Positions 21,831 through 33,765 of a DNA stretch of 64,000 nucleotides are shown here, in pieces (the first letter of the stretch is position 1; each line of letters starts with the position of its first letter). Below the pieces are notes generated by a model, which ran no database searches, was not told the origin of the DNA, and saw nothing but the letters and a program-made list of their open reading frames with translations. This DNA comes from Atopsyche davidsoni. Lineage: Eukaryota > Arthropoda > Insecta > Trichoptera > Hydrobiosidae. Both the position numbers and the translations under genes were made by a program. Where the stretch lies: assembly GCA_022113835.1 (NCBI GenBank), contig JAILWY010000002.1, positions 9,774,501-9,838,500 of the forward strand, written 5' to 3'.

Positions 21831-22515
21831 GCCAGGCGTCACGGCACGGGGCGATATATCAGTCAAATATACCTCCTCGGTTTGGCCTTACTCCGCGTAC
21901 AATATTTTTTTCGCCCCGCGAATGTGTCAATGTTAGTTCTTCTGAAGTACTTCCGCGCTTCTTTCATTTGCTAATCTACAAGCCGCCAGGCGTCGAAGTA
22001 CATAGCATTGTATACTATCTAAATATACCTCCTCAGCTCTACTATATACTTGATATATTTTTGGCTCCTACTGTTTAAATCGTATATCGAAAATCTACAA
22101 ACTACCAGGCATCATAGTATGTATTGAAAAATATACCTCTTCGGTTTTGCCTTACTCCCCGTACAATATTTTTTTCGCCCCGCGAATGTGTCAATGCTAG
22201 TTCTTCTGAAGTACTTCCGCGCTTCTTTCATTTGCTAATCTACAAGCCGCCAGGCGTCAGAGTACATAGCAATGTATGTTATCTAAATATACCTCCTCAA
22301 CTCTACTATATACTTGATATACTTTTTGGGTCCTACTGTTTAAATCGTACGTCGATTTTGTTTAAATACATCATAGTATATAAGAAAAATATACCTCCTA
22401 GGTTTTGCTGTAAATCTGATATATTTTTGGATCTCTACTATTAAAATGAAAAAAATACCTTTTCTTTATAATGCATGGAAACCTACAAGCTACCAGACGT
22501 CATAGTATACGTAAA
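21831..22515 (+). repeat. Complex tandem repeat, two 264-bp higher-order units
   Basis: TTCGCCCCGCGAATGTGTCA recurs at 21910 and 22174, 264 bp apart. A shorter motif, CTACAAGCCGCCAGGCGTC and variants, recurs near 21832, 21986, 22105, 22250 and 22493, as does AATATACCTCCTC. So a 264-bp unit is built from smaller related units and decays to the right. Confidence 0.8.
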
Positions 22516-23258
22516 TATATATTGAACAAATACACCTCCTCAACTTAACATTCTGAAATAAAATTCTGCGTTCGTCGCTCATACAATGCTATTGAGCTGC
22601 ACAAGATTCGGAAACGGAAATGCACATTTATTAATTGCCCCAACGTAAAAATGGCGCCGAGCGATCCAAAATTAAATTCATATTGTTCCTATTCTTGTGA
22701 CGTAAGCATCATGGCTGTCGTGCAGTCGGCAGAGGAGCCCACCAATACCAGAGCCCGGGACCAGGGCGAAGTAACCATTGGCACGCGAACCAATTACTTT
22801 ATAGATCTTTAGATTTAACTCGTCAGTGGCATACGGTTAGCTACAAATTCAATAAAATAATTGCATATTTTTTGACTACTGCTGTATCCTTGATTTCAAT
22901 ACTTTTTTTCGATGCTTATACAATTATAGGTGTAGAAGGACCCGGAAACCATGAACACTAATTTAGCATAAATTTGTGCTTAGTGAGATAGTCGCCAACC
23001 TCCTCTGAGGAGAAGCACCCGATGATAAAGAATACACGTATATATTACCTATCTCAAAAAGTCAAAGAAAACTAAAACACTTTTCTGAAACAGGCAGTAT
23101 ATGATTTTCCAAGTATTGTATATATATATATATATAAGTATTCTAATTAAGAATTTCAATATTAGTACTTGGTGGAATTCCATTTTAATATTTTTGAATA
23201 AAATATTTTCGCCAACCTCTCACGTTTGCATTATCAAACAGAGTGTTTGTGTTGTTTC

Positions 23259-23301
23259 TGTTTGATCATGCCAACGTGAAATGTTGGCGAAACCGGTCAC
23301 T
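23259..23301 (+). ncRNA. Hammerhead-like motif, family 2, copy 1
   Basis: Core TTGATCA replaces CTGATGA; stem II GCCAAC/GTTGGC is a perfect 6 bp; then GAAAC, CG and GTC. Stem I is only 2-3 bp. The changed core predicts little or no cleavage. Confidence 0.5.
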
Positions 23302-23465
23302 AATAAAAACGAAAATGTGAAAAACCACTCAAGTATTTTATTAAATAATATTTAAATATTCTAATTGGTGATAATTCACTGGTCTGCTTCATTAGCTTGC
23401 GGTTTGGTACACGCTTTGCTTTATCAAACTTTCGGCATTATCAAACAGAGTGTTTGTGTTGTTTC

Positions 23466-23508
23466 TGTTTGATCATGCCAACGTGAAATGTTGGCGAAAC
23501 CGGTCACT
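23466..23508 (+). ncRNA. Hammerhead-like motif, family 2, copy 2
   Basis: Identical in layout and core to the copy 207 bp upstream. Confidence 0.5.
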
Positions 23509-23600
23509 AATAAAAACGAAAATGTGGAAAACCACTCAAGTATTTTATTAAAAAATATTTAAATCTTCTGATTTGTGATAATTCACTGCTCTGCTTCATT

Positions 23601-25670
23601 AGCATGCGGTTTGTTACACTCGTCCCAGTTTTTAGACCGTGTCAAATTTTTTTTTAATATCTGAAACTGTGGCCCATATGAATAACAATGATTGCCAAAA
23701 CAAATATGTATACACCTAAGCGCAGTCATCAACTTGAAATTGTGATAATGAAGCTTGCGTTGCATGCTCGCGTGCAGACGGTTGTGGACCCCCGCTCCAG
23801 ACGAGCGCGCACTCACACAGAGGCGGCGGGGCCCCGCGTGCGCACACACCCACACACGCGCGAGTAAAACTAAAGTTAAATTTGCAAGTGATAGATATGC
23901 GAGGCACTCGCGGAATGTAATTTACCCCGCTCCGCCGCCCGCGCGAGGGGACCCCGCGCTGCGAATTATACGCCAAAATTGCACTCGAGTGTGTGTTTAT
24001 TTTTATATGATGCTGGAGGCATGTAAAAATGAGTAAAACTTGTATTAAACGAAATGCACGAGTACTCTTTTTCAGCAGATAAAATTATAACATTTCATCT
24101 TAGTTCGTATAAAATTTTATATGTGCGTACTTTATATTGAACTCACACTTAAATACCACGTCGAAATTCTTTATATAGTTTTTTTTTATCATTGACAGCA
24201 AATAATGAATTTGAATCAATTAATCGAATATTTGAATCGTATTTTGATAGTGTGTATTATATACGATAGATCTATAAAATGTATTAAAACATAAAATTAA
24301 AAAGAGCGTTTAGCTATTTTAACTTTTGTCATCAAAAAACATTTAACTTAAATTAAATTGACACAAAAATATACAATTTAATATTTTGTATACAACGTTA
24401 TAGGACATGTTTTTCATTTATGCATTCATAAACTGCACAACGTTTCTCGCCAGTGGCGTGCTATGAGTTTTTAAAAATATAAAAATAAAAACAAGTATCT
24501 GATATAAGTAAAGACGTAAAAAATGTTTGTTATTTATATTAAGCAAAACATTGAAACATGTTGTTTAATTTAAAAAAGTAAGTAATTTTTTTATCCCGAT
24601 TTCATAAATCACGTGTTATAAAGACACTTCAAGTAAAATAAATTATACTTCAACAATAAATTTAAAATGATTTTTTAACTAAAGTTTGTTTATGTATCTT
24701 ATTTTAATTTTGATTTGCTTCTATTTAATTAAAGTTTAAAAAATATTCATTTTTGTTAGTTTGACTTGGCCACCCCTGGAAAGAAGAACGCCCTCTTTTC
24801 CGTCGATGTGAAAATCCATCCAAGTAAACGGATTCTTCGAGAATTAATATTCAGTTCACATTCCCGTATTCTTTCTGAAATAGTGTGTCCTACGAAAGAA
24901 TGATCTTTATATTACATCATTTCCCTACAAATTAAACGACGCAAACAATTTGGCAGGAGCTAGAGAATTCAATATTGTGATGACACTACAAAAAAATGGT
25001 TTATTTTCATAGAAAAAATAGGCCACGAAACTATATTTTTTCTTACAGCTATATTCAAACTGTTATCATAATAAGCACAGCGAAACATTTTTTCGTTCAT
25101 TTTTTTAAAATATATTATACTATTAGGTAATGTTGAAGAGTAAGTTCAATTTGCTAAGCTTTTTTCAAAGTGTAACTATAAATTTTGCATTGAAAAAAAG
25201 ACTAATTTTTATGGTAGCAGTTATTTATTTTATGCCATGCAATCATTCATAGCATGCATTCAATGTAGACCCAGTTAAAAAGAGTGTTTGTATCTCGAGA
25301 CTGAAAAACATACGGATGCAAAAAATAATTTAATAAAAATAACAACTGTAGACGAAAATGCATAAATATGGTACGGATCATTCCCAGTGCTAGTTTTATA
25401 ATTTTTTATATATTTACTATAATATATTGTATATATTAATAAGAAAAGTCTTACGTTAATGCAGAATACACATTAAATATTTACAACATATAATTATTTT
25501 CTATAAATACTTATTATAACCTAATAAATTCTATAACTTCGTTTACAAGTAAAGGGGTCTGTAATAACAAGAGGAGTTTAAAGATAATTCAAAGAAATTC
25601 CTTATTTAATCGTTGGGCTGGCTTGGGCGGTCGTCGGCCATTGCATTATCTAAATGTGCCGAGGGCGGGG
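23601..25670. other. Non-coding region with GC patch
   Basis: GC-rich 23780-23960 with ACACACAC-type runs; otherwise AT-rich. Opposed ORFs in the GC patch have no family features. Confidence 0.4.
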
Positions 25671-25678
25671 GAGGAGGC

Positions 25679-25740
25679 GGGGGCGGCATGGGGGCGGCAC
25701 GGGGGCGGCACGGGGGCGGCATGGGGGCGGCATGGGGGCG
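25679..25740 (+). repeat. 11-bp G-rich minisatellite
   Basis: Five units of GGGGGCGGCAY in succession. Runs of five G every 11 bp could form G-quadruplexes on the plus strand. Confidence 0.85.
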
Positions 25741-26239
25741 CCGCCCTGACGTGGCAGCTAACTGACACCTTGACAGTTATGCTGCCTGTTTCGGGACTGC
25801 CGACTCGCGGACAAAAGGAAGGAGAAGAATTAATATTTTATACTCTTATCATTGCAATAAATTTATTAATATTATCTTCATCGTTGAATTAAAATTATAC
25901 ACCGTAAAAAAAAAAAAAAATTAAAATATCAAAGACCCCACAAGACCCGCCATATTAATCCATAGAATGAACTACTATTACTATTTATTTTAACAAATAA
26001 AGCGGTCATTTTTATATAAATATAAATAAGTAAATAATTTTAAGAAACGCAAACGCAAATAGCATTGAATGCAGATCGTTTTTAATATAATAATAAAATA
26101 ATTCCTGTCTTTTCAGACAGCTTCTCTTTTCGTCACTGCGAGCATATTTTCAACAATTCGGCACTATTCCCCGGTAGTCTCCTTATAAATCAGAGGAAGC
26201 AAACAGCGCACCAGCGAGGGCGGCACGTCCTGCGTCTCA

Positions 26240-26985
26240 TGGCCGCGAGCCGCTTCATAAAAATACCACCTCCTTATGAACAACAACCCTAACGAGCTAG
26301 CATTGTAGGCAGCATCTTAAGACCATTGAATAATAGTACGGTCTCAACTGTCCAACTCATAATTAACCGATATTTGAATACGCTTTTAATTATCTGCTGG
26401 TTTTATAACACGAATAACTTTATTAATACCACCCCTTGATCCAATCATAAAAATCAGTTTTCAGGTTTATACCACGTAGAAGTAATGGCATGTTCTTCCA
26501 GTAACTGAATCGTTTCACCCTAATATCCTATATATAATCTGCATGATTTATAATTACCAGATATTTTTTTACGCTTTTTGATCTGATGATTTATAGTCAA
26601 ATGTCTCAATTAAATCCACCACGTGGTGCAATAGTAAGAATCAGTTTTCAGATTCGTATTCCGGTCGGAGAAATTACCTCATTCTGAGATCATGCAAGAG
26701 CTTGCGTGCCTGTTAATAAAAATACCACCTCCGTACGAAAAATAACCCTAATAATCCAGCAACGTAGGCAGTATCCTAAAACGCACCTTTGGAAAACTGT
26801 TACGGTGTAATCATTACATCTCATAATTCATATTATTTTACTTGATACATATATATAATTTTCCACAAGTTATATTATTTACTTATAATCATGAGATAAA
26901 GATTGTCTGCTGATTTTAAAGACGAATGGTACAATGGTAAGAATCAGCATTCAGGTTCGTACCTGGTCATGATGATAATTTTTTT
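26240..26985 (+). repeat. Repeated tRNA-like/SINE-like segment
   Basis: AAAATACCACCTCC is followed by AACCCTAA and GTAGGCAG at about 26265 and again at about 26718, and ATCAGTTTTCAG-type blocks recur near 26452, 26640 and 26942. At 26926-26968 TGGTACAATGGTAAG (A box-like) and AGGTTCGTACCTGG (B box-like) suggest tRNA ancestry. Copies are diverged. Confidence 0.45.
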
Positions 26986-27865
26986 GTTTGAATTTATATA
27001 TGTATGTGTGTGTGTATGTGTGTTTAAATGATCGATCAAAGCCCATATTGTTTTTATTAATTTTGACGATTTTAAATCCACTGTTGTCAACCCCTGTCGG
27101 AGCCGCTCGCGAGTGAAGGCAGACATGCCGGGGGTGGGAGGCGAGCAAACAGACACTCTGGTATGAGAAACCAAGGTAAGGGAAGATATTAAAAATATTT
27201 TTAATTGTATTATATAATAAATGTATATACTATATATATATAAACTTTAAATAACCAAAAAATATATCATTTTATAAAAATTATACGTCTATTTGAATTT
27301 TATGCACTTTTTCGTTGATGTACTTATTATTCAACAAATATGAATTGCCTAATTTCTATAAGATTACAATCGTTTTTATTTGCAAGTGTTTTAACCTTTT
27401 AAAGGGATCTTTGGATAAAAATGAATGTCTTAAAGATCATATTTGTTTTATGTTTATGATTTATAGCTTTTACTAGTTTGCAAAATAAATTAAAAGCTTT
27501 TTGCGGATCCGGAGACCTTATAGCCAATCACTGAGCCACAACACAAGTGTACGTATAATAATTTTGCTAAACCGTTTAAAAAAATAATTATAAATATAAT
27601 AATATATTTTTAAAATTAATTTAAGGTCTAATAAATAATCATATCTACGTGTTCTTTTTTAAAAAAAAAAATAAACATTTATATTCCATGTATTGAGTTT
27701 TCATAGATGTAATTCCTTAATACAAAAATAATATTTATGTTTACATAATGAAAATAATAATTTATACTATTGTTAAAAATAAATCATTTACATTTAATAA
27801 TCACCATTGCTTAACTGAAATCAATGAAATTCATAATTTAATATGGTCAAAAGTATAATGTATAC

Positions 27866-27873
27866 TATATATA

Positions 27874-27955
<82 letters not shown>
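27866..27955. repeat. (AT)n microsatellite
   Basis: About 90 bp of nearly pure TA repeat. The Tyr-Ile ORF across it is an artefact. Confidence 0.95.
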
Positions 27956-28100
27956 ATATACACATATATATTTATATAAATACTATGAACATATTCGATT
28001 CAAAAATCAAATAGAAGGTAAGAATTTTTTTTAACGGCTTATGAAAATTTCGATCAATAAAAAATACCCGCCCAATCATATTTCCTCGCCCAGTTTAAGA

Positions 28101-28298
28101 GCGGTGATAGCAAATTCGAGTTTTTTGACCATTTGCTTGTACCTATTGCGAAAAATCGACTGCACCAATCAAAAAAAAATTAATGCAGAAAGTTAGATAC
28201 ATCCTTTCTTCTACTAGCATTTTTTTTTTATTTCTTATAATTTACTTTAAATATAGGTACAAGCAAATGGTGAAAATACTCGAATTTGCTATCACCGC
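28101..28298. mobile_element. MITE with 20-bp perfect inverted ends
   Basis: GCGGTGATAGCAAATTCGAG at 28101-28120 is the exact reverse complement of 28279-28298, and similarity goes on inward (CCATTTGCTTGTACCTAT in both arms), about 46 bp in all. The interior shares the block GCGAAAAATCGACTGCACCA with the 15.0-kb repeat (opposite strand). No TSD is clear. Confidence 0.8.
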
Positions 28299-30280
28299 TT
28301 TTGAGCCATTGGTGTTTTTTTAATAAAATGCATTTTTTTTAAATTTAAAATATTCTTTATATATATATATTTAAATAATTAAATTGATATTTGGATTTAA
28401 ATTTAAAAATTTAAAGTTTAAAGGCGGCGGGTGGCGTGGCGCGCCCTCGCCCCTCCCCGCCCCCAGCCACCCCCACGCCCCGCGCCGCCGCTGTAGATTT
28501 AATTACAACGATAACGGCGCACTCTGCTATGGATGTATTTATAAATAATAGCACAGAGGCAGCGGGTTTTTTTTTCTTCTTTTTTTTTGTTTCATTAAAT
28601 GTATCTGGATGTTTTTCACCATTTTTCAATTTGTTTACTCTTATTCTTCATGTACTGAATCTAACTCTAGAAAAGTTTGCATCTCTCAAATAAGGAAGAT
28701 TTTAAGCACTGCCAATATTTATTCGCCGGTAGCGACTTAAAATTTACACTCTTGAATGTAAAGTTACGACTCCAATATAGCCTCATTTTTGCATTAAATG
28801 TTGTGAGGATTTTTTTAAATATAAGATAAAGCGTCATATAACATAAAAATGAAAGGAAAATAAATAATAAACAACACTTTTGTAACTGCTGTAGTATAAG
28901 TCTACCTGCTTCTCTCCATCATAAAACGGGCGAAAAATCACATAAGACTTGTCATTTCATCTAATCTAGTTATTATAATGACATCATCTATATATAAAAA
29001 TTGATCCTAAATTATTACTCGTTTGCTTAGAATTTACTTTGAACATAATTATTCCATGCGTATGAAAAAAATATCCATGCCTTGAGATGTCTTGACATGT
29101 CGCAGTTTAAAAAACACAAAAACATCAGTATGACAATGACAGTAATTTATTTTTATTCATAATCGATTGTAAGACATAACGTTTTTTTTTTTTTTAATTA
29201 TTTTGGGGGTGCCCTAAGCCGCGGGCGCCACTACACTAGTCGCTACTGTTCCTTCGCAAATGGCGCACCAGCCCGCAGTGCGATGGCGTATGCAGCCCGC
29301 CGTGTGTGAAGACGGTGTCTTTGTGTATCCCGCCCTGGCCTGTGTGCGCACCTCTCCGAGCGCGCGCTCTGCAGGCTCGGGGGCGCGGGTGGAGGTGACC
29401 GCCGCCCCGGGGCCTCTAATTACTCTCTGGTAACTCACTACATGTTAGGGTCGACTGTCTGAGAAATGTGCCGTTTACGTAAAATTTATTCAAAATTAAA
29501 TTGGTCTGTTACCTTCAATATGCACGACTTCTTTTAAAGCTTGGAATTACCGAGAACAGACATATTTAAAAATTATTTTTAAAGTACTAGGTAAAATTTT
29601 ATTGATATACAGTACACAGTACATTTTTAATAAATATAATTAAATAATCCATTGAATTCATAGTCACCCTAGCACAGTAAAGTTTCAATAATCACCACCG
29701 CAACCGCCGGGAAGTAATATGAGAAATTGTGACGTCATAGTGTTGAAACGTATTGTTTCAGTTGCTAACGCGCATGTGATGTGTCCCAAGTTTGAGTTCA
29801 TGAGCACAATCAATTTATATTATTGATTTTTTCCTAAGAATATTAGTATAATTTGGACTCAGAAACTACTGTCTAAATTTTTTTCGATTGCTTGCGTAAA
29901 TATGTTATAGACTCATCGTTTAGTTTTAGGTGTTTTCAAAATAAAATTATTAATAATATACTTGTCCGCCTCCGACTCTAAGCGAGTACTGTTGCTGTAT
30001 TCGATTTCATATAATCTGACCTTGAAAAACCTTCCGATAAATATTAAAAATGCATCCATGCTAACAGGTGATGATAATACACTCCTCACGCTAGTAACTG
30101 ACCTATCGCGCGTTTGTATCTATAAATCATAATAAAAAAAAGAGAGTGGCCGCGTTTACACGGCGGGGACGTCGGGCGGGTCCGCGGTCGCGGCGCGTCC
30201 ATCCATCAGCTGGGGCACGGAGGAAGACGTGGACCAAGTGAAAAATGAACGGCCATCGTGATCGATGACCACAGACAACG
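28299..30280. other. Non-coding region with GC islands
   Basis: GC-rich 28420-28495 and 29205-29420, separated by AT-rich DNA. No gene recognised. Confidence 0.4.
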
Positions 30281-30297
30281 AGCGGCTGACGGCGGGG

Positions 30298-30366
30298 GAG
30301 GGTCGCGTGGCGGGGAGGGTCGCGTGGCCGGGAGGGTCGCGTGGCCGGGAGGGTCGCGTGGCCGGG
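30298..30366 (+). repeat. 17-bp GC minisatellite
   Basis: Four units of GAGGGTCGCGTGGCCGG, beginning at 30298, 30315, 30332 and 30349, within a GC-rich island (30150-30400). Confidence 0.85.
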
Positions 30367-30522
30367 GAGGTCGCACTTGTGGCGCGGGCCACTCCAGCTG
30401 TCAAACACTGTCCGTAGACTGTCATCCCTGAAAAACTGTTATCGAATGTGAACCACGTGGCATTTTTCACTGCACATTTGAATTTGAATCACATTTAAAA
30501 TATAGGTAACAGGTTTTGTTCT

Positions 30523-30565
30523 GCATCTGATGATGACCAAGTCTGGTGGTTGAAACTAGTCATGC
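30523..30565 (+). ncRNA. Minimal hammerhead ribozyme motif 1
   Basis: Stem I GCAT/ATGC flanks the whole motif; the core is CTGATGA at 30527-30533, GAAAC at 30552-30556, a 2-nt loop, and GTC as the cleavage triplet at 30559-30561. Stem II (ACCA/TGGT or GACC/GGTT) has an extra T next to the core. Confidence 0.7.
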
Positions 30566-30824
30566 TAAAATAAACTCAGCGTGAAGAAATTATCAAAAGT
30601 TAAACATATCATTAATAAAAAATAATATATAGCTGAAAAAGCGTTATATTATATTTACGTTTAAATAAAAACTGTTATCGAGTGTGAACCACGTGGCATT
30701 TTTCACTGCACATTTGAATTTGAATCACATTTAAAAAATAATATATTGTTTGGCATCATTACAAGGCATTTGTTTGGTGAAGATCCATTTTTTTATTAAT
30801 GATATAGGTAACAGGTTTTGTTCT

Positions 30825-30867
30825 GCATCTGATGATGACTAAGTCTGTTGGTTGAAACTAGTCATGC
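30825..30867 (+). ncRNA. Minimal hammerhead ribozyme motif 2
   Basis: Same 43-nt layout: GCAT, CTGATGA, a weakened stem II, GAAAC, TA, GTC, ATGC. Confidence 0.68.
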
Positions 30868-30953
30868 TGAAATAAACTCAACGTGAAGAAATTATAAAAA
30901 GATAAACATATCTTGTTGAGGGACAAGGCATTTGAATGGTGAAGATCCATTAT

Positions 30954-31119
30954 TATAATTATAATTATAAAAAGTAACTTTGTGCATGACTAAACTTCAG
31001 TTTAGTCATGCATCTGATGATGACCCGGTCATTGGGTTGAAACTAGTTATGCAAATAATTTCAATAAACTCAAAAGTGAAGACAAAAATACAAAGTTACT
31101 TTTTATAATTATAATTATA
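30954..31119. repeat. Foldback element around hammerhead 3
   Basis: The 30 bp at 30954-30983 (ending AAAAAGTAACTTTGT) are the exact reverse complement of 31090-31119. Inside, TGCATGACTAAAC (30983-30995) pairs perfectly with GTTTAGTCATGCA (31000-31012) around TTCA. Confidence 0.85.
31010..31052 (+). ncRNA. Minimal hammerhead ribozyme motif 3
   Basis: GCAT, CTGATGA, stem II ACCC/GGGT (5 bp with a G-T pair), GAAAC, TA, GTT, ATGC. GTT is an allowed NUH triplet. It lies in a 166-bp foldback (30954-31119). Confidence 0.7.
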
Positions 31120-31130
31120 GATAGACATAT

Positions 31131-33600
31131 CATTAATAAAAAATAATAATTAGCTGAAACAGCGTTATATTATATTAACGTTTAAATAAAACATTTAAAC
31201 CTAGTTATAAAATATAATCATTTACGAGATATTTAAATAAAAAAATATAAATTATCATAACCTCTCAATCTCAATTATTGAATCTTGTTACTTAAGACTT
31301 AAATAATCATTGTTCAATTTAATCAATTTTTCAAAGTTTGAATGTCAATTGCACATTACTCGTAAGCATATAAACTCACGTAGCAATGATAAGACAGTTA
31401 AAAACAAAATCAATAATTTATTTTATACAGCAGAAGATTTTACGGTTACGTTTGAAAAACTAATAATATTCATCAAAATCAGGATACACAGGTGAAATAA
31501 TTTTAGTCAAAATAAAAGCCAGCCATATTCACATAACTGAGATTGTTGTTAGGGCTGTAATCGTCTTAGGATGATGTTTAACTGATTATTAAGATTGTTG
31601 AATTGAGTGATTCATAAATTAATAAATAATAACAATTAATCATTGCAAACTACTTTAAAATGGCGAAATAATTACAAAGATATGGTAATTATCTACGCGA
31701 AGTGCTTACAAACATAAATTAACAATTAAGTATTTTTCCAAGTGGGATCATTAAGAAGTGGCCAGTCTACACCCGCCCCGTTCATTTGCACCCTCTGGCT
31801 CTAAGTGGAAATGCCGGGCTCTATATCAACCCTTACCTACACTAAATACACCTAAAAATACATCCACTACAATAAACAACTACCCCTTTTATAGGGGTAT
31901 AAAACAACTATAAAACGTCTCAAAATACTCTAAAAATATGTGAAGAAACTTAATTATTGCGTTTTATTATTTTATACCGTAGATATAAGTCACATTAATA
32001 ATGTTTATTATCTTTTTGCTATTTTAAAAATGTGAGCTTTTCAGGCGGTAATGCTAAAGGCACTCTTCTAGTTTTACTTAGAATAATTTTTGTTTATAAA
32101 TATTTATATCATATTTTACACTTCAATATATTATTAAAACTAAAAAATCGGTGCTTTTATGTGAATTGCAGTAACCACGTATTCTTAAATACAAAAACGA
32201 ATATTTTTTTTATCATTTGTAAATTTAATATGCTTTATATATTTTTCTAAAGTATACACAAAATTTCACACCTTTTTTCAGAAAAACAATAATAAATTGC
32301 ATATTTTTAATTATTTAATAAGACAGATCTGAACAAATCAAAGAGTATATAATATAAATACTGTGTTTTAGTAACTAGTTTAGTTTCATTGAAACATCTT
32401 TGAGGATTTTTATCGTGAAGATATCCCCAGTAATTGGACCAAAATATCACAACTTTAAAAAAACACCCTAGAACAAGTATGTTCTAATAAAATTTGAGGT
32501 GCGACACGTCTTCTGATTTAGAAAATAGTTAAGATAATTATGATTTTCAAGGTGTACAAAACGATCAGACGAAATCACATTCATAATGATACAATGGATT
32601 TTTAAACAACATTCGGGAAGAGACACAATTGAAAAAACAAACTTGGCAAGTAATAGGCACTGCGCAATCTATTACAAATAATCTGAACTTAAAAACTTCA
32701 ATAGTAAATGTAGATGATAAGGTTTGTTGAGTTGCTACAAAGTTAACAAGTGTATTGTCGAATATCTTCACGCATCCAGGACCGGCGACAGGTCGCGGGG
32801 TGCTGTAACAAAACAACGCGATTCTCGCTCCCAGCCGTTATGACTCCAAACTACCCCCATTATCTTGGAAGTAGCTTTGAAACGTTTCGCGCACATAGAG
32901 CTTAAAAAGCTGCACCTTTATACGCCGTGATGTATACTCCTGAGACAATGCAAGCTTTCTGTGGAGGAAGTCATTATATACTGCAAAAAAGCTCACTTCT
33001 ATATGCTCTGCATGGCGCTCGAGACAGAGGAAGCTTTGTTCGGGCGCCTGGGGAGGGAGGGCGGGGAAGGTGCGCTGGAAATGGAAGCTTTTATAATTAA
33101 CCGAAGAAACTCTCGAAGCTTACCTAATCCAAATGATTTGTTTCATAATTAATATGAAATATTATCATTATTAACGAAATTATGCATTTAAATTTAACAC
33201 CTAATTTCGCTTGTAGTATAAAATAAGCAATATTATTATCAAACGTGATTTAATTATCAAAAATATATATTGTATTAACACACTTATTCTTACTAACATT
33301 TCCTAAGGTTAAAAAAATTATTTAAAAAAAAAAAGTCAATATACCCACAGCCTGGAAATCGAAACTTCAAATACTGATAATAACAAATGTGTATACTTTA
33401 TACAAAATACCTTGTTTTTTAAAGTTATAAATATTTTATAAAAAATAGCTTACAATTAAGAATGTGATAAATGATGCAGCTTTTAAAAGCTTTCGGTAAA
33501 TCAAAAATTATTATTTTATTTTTTTAAAAGTACGTACAGTCTATTGCAAAGTGATTAGTATTTTCAAACAACAATAATAATAATAAAAAAAAAGCTCTGC
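31131..33600. other. Non-coding region
   Basis: AT-rich with a GC patch at 33040-33080. Nothing recognised. Confidence 0.4.
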
Positions 33601-33654
33601 TGTACCGCAGTTGTTCGTACGCAGGATATATTATTGTATGGAGAACTCGTCGCC

Positions 33655-33765
33655 GAGCAAAAGCGGAAACAGTACCGGCAGAGTCCTCTCTGGTTGAGTC
33701 GAAGAACCCTCCGCAGTAGCGGCCGGAGGAGGTCGCGGGTGCGCGTCTCCGCTAAGTTTCCTTTA
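33655..33765. repeat. Possible tRNA-derived repeat fragment
   Basis: GC-rich segment with TGGTTGAGTCG (A box-like) and GGTCGCGGGTGCGCGTC (B box-like). The antisense peptide ETRTRDLL is typical of SINE-derived chance ORFs. Single copy here. Confidence 0.25.

Larger units (their letters stand above)
23150..23600. repeat. Penelope-like terminal-repeat fragments, partly inverted
   Basis: A minus-oriented piece (GGTGGAATTCCATTTTAATA to TTATCAAACAGAG) meets a plus-oriented piece, then a second tandem copy follows near 23440-23570. Both plus copies contain a 43-nt hammerhead-like motif followed by TAATAAAAACGAAAATGTG. The same repeat lies on the minus strand at 53.2 kb. Confidence 0.65.
30430..31130 (+). 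mobile_element. Three tandem Penelope-like terminal repeats
   Basis: Two units share ACTGTTATCGARTGTGAACC, CATTTTTCACTGCACATTTG, AGGTAACAGGTTTTGTTCTG, a hammerhead motif and AATAAACTCARCGTGAAG; the third keeps the ribozyme and AATAAACTC. Penelope-like retroelements are known to carry minimal hammerhead ribozymes in their terminal repeats. No reverse transcriptase or GIY-YIG coding is present here. Confidence 0.7.

Noticed and set aside
27843..28034. 63-codon ORF rich in Tyr-Ile
   Set aside because: It is a translation of the (AT)n microsatellite.
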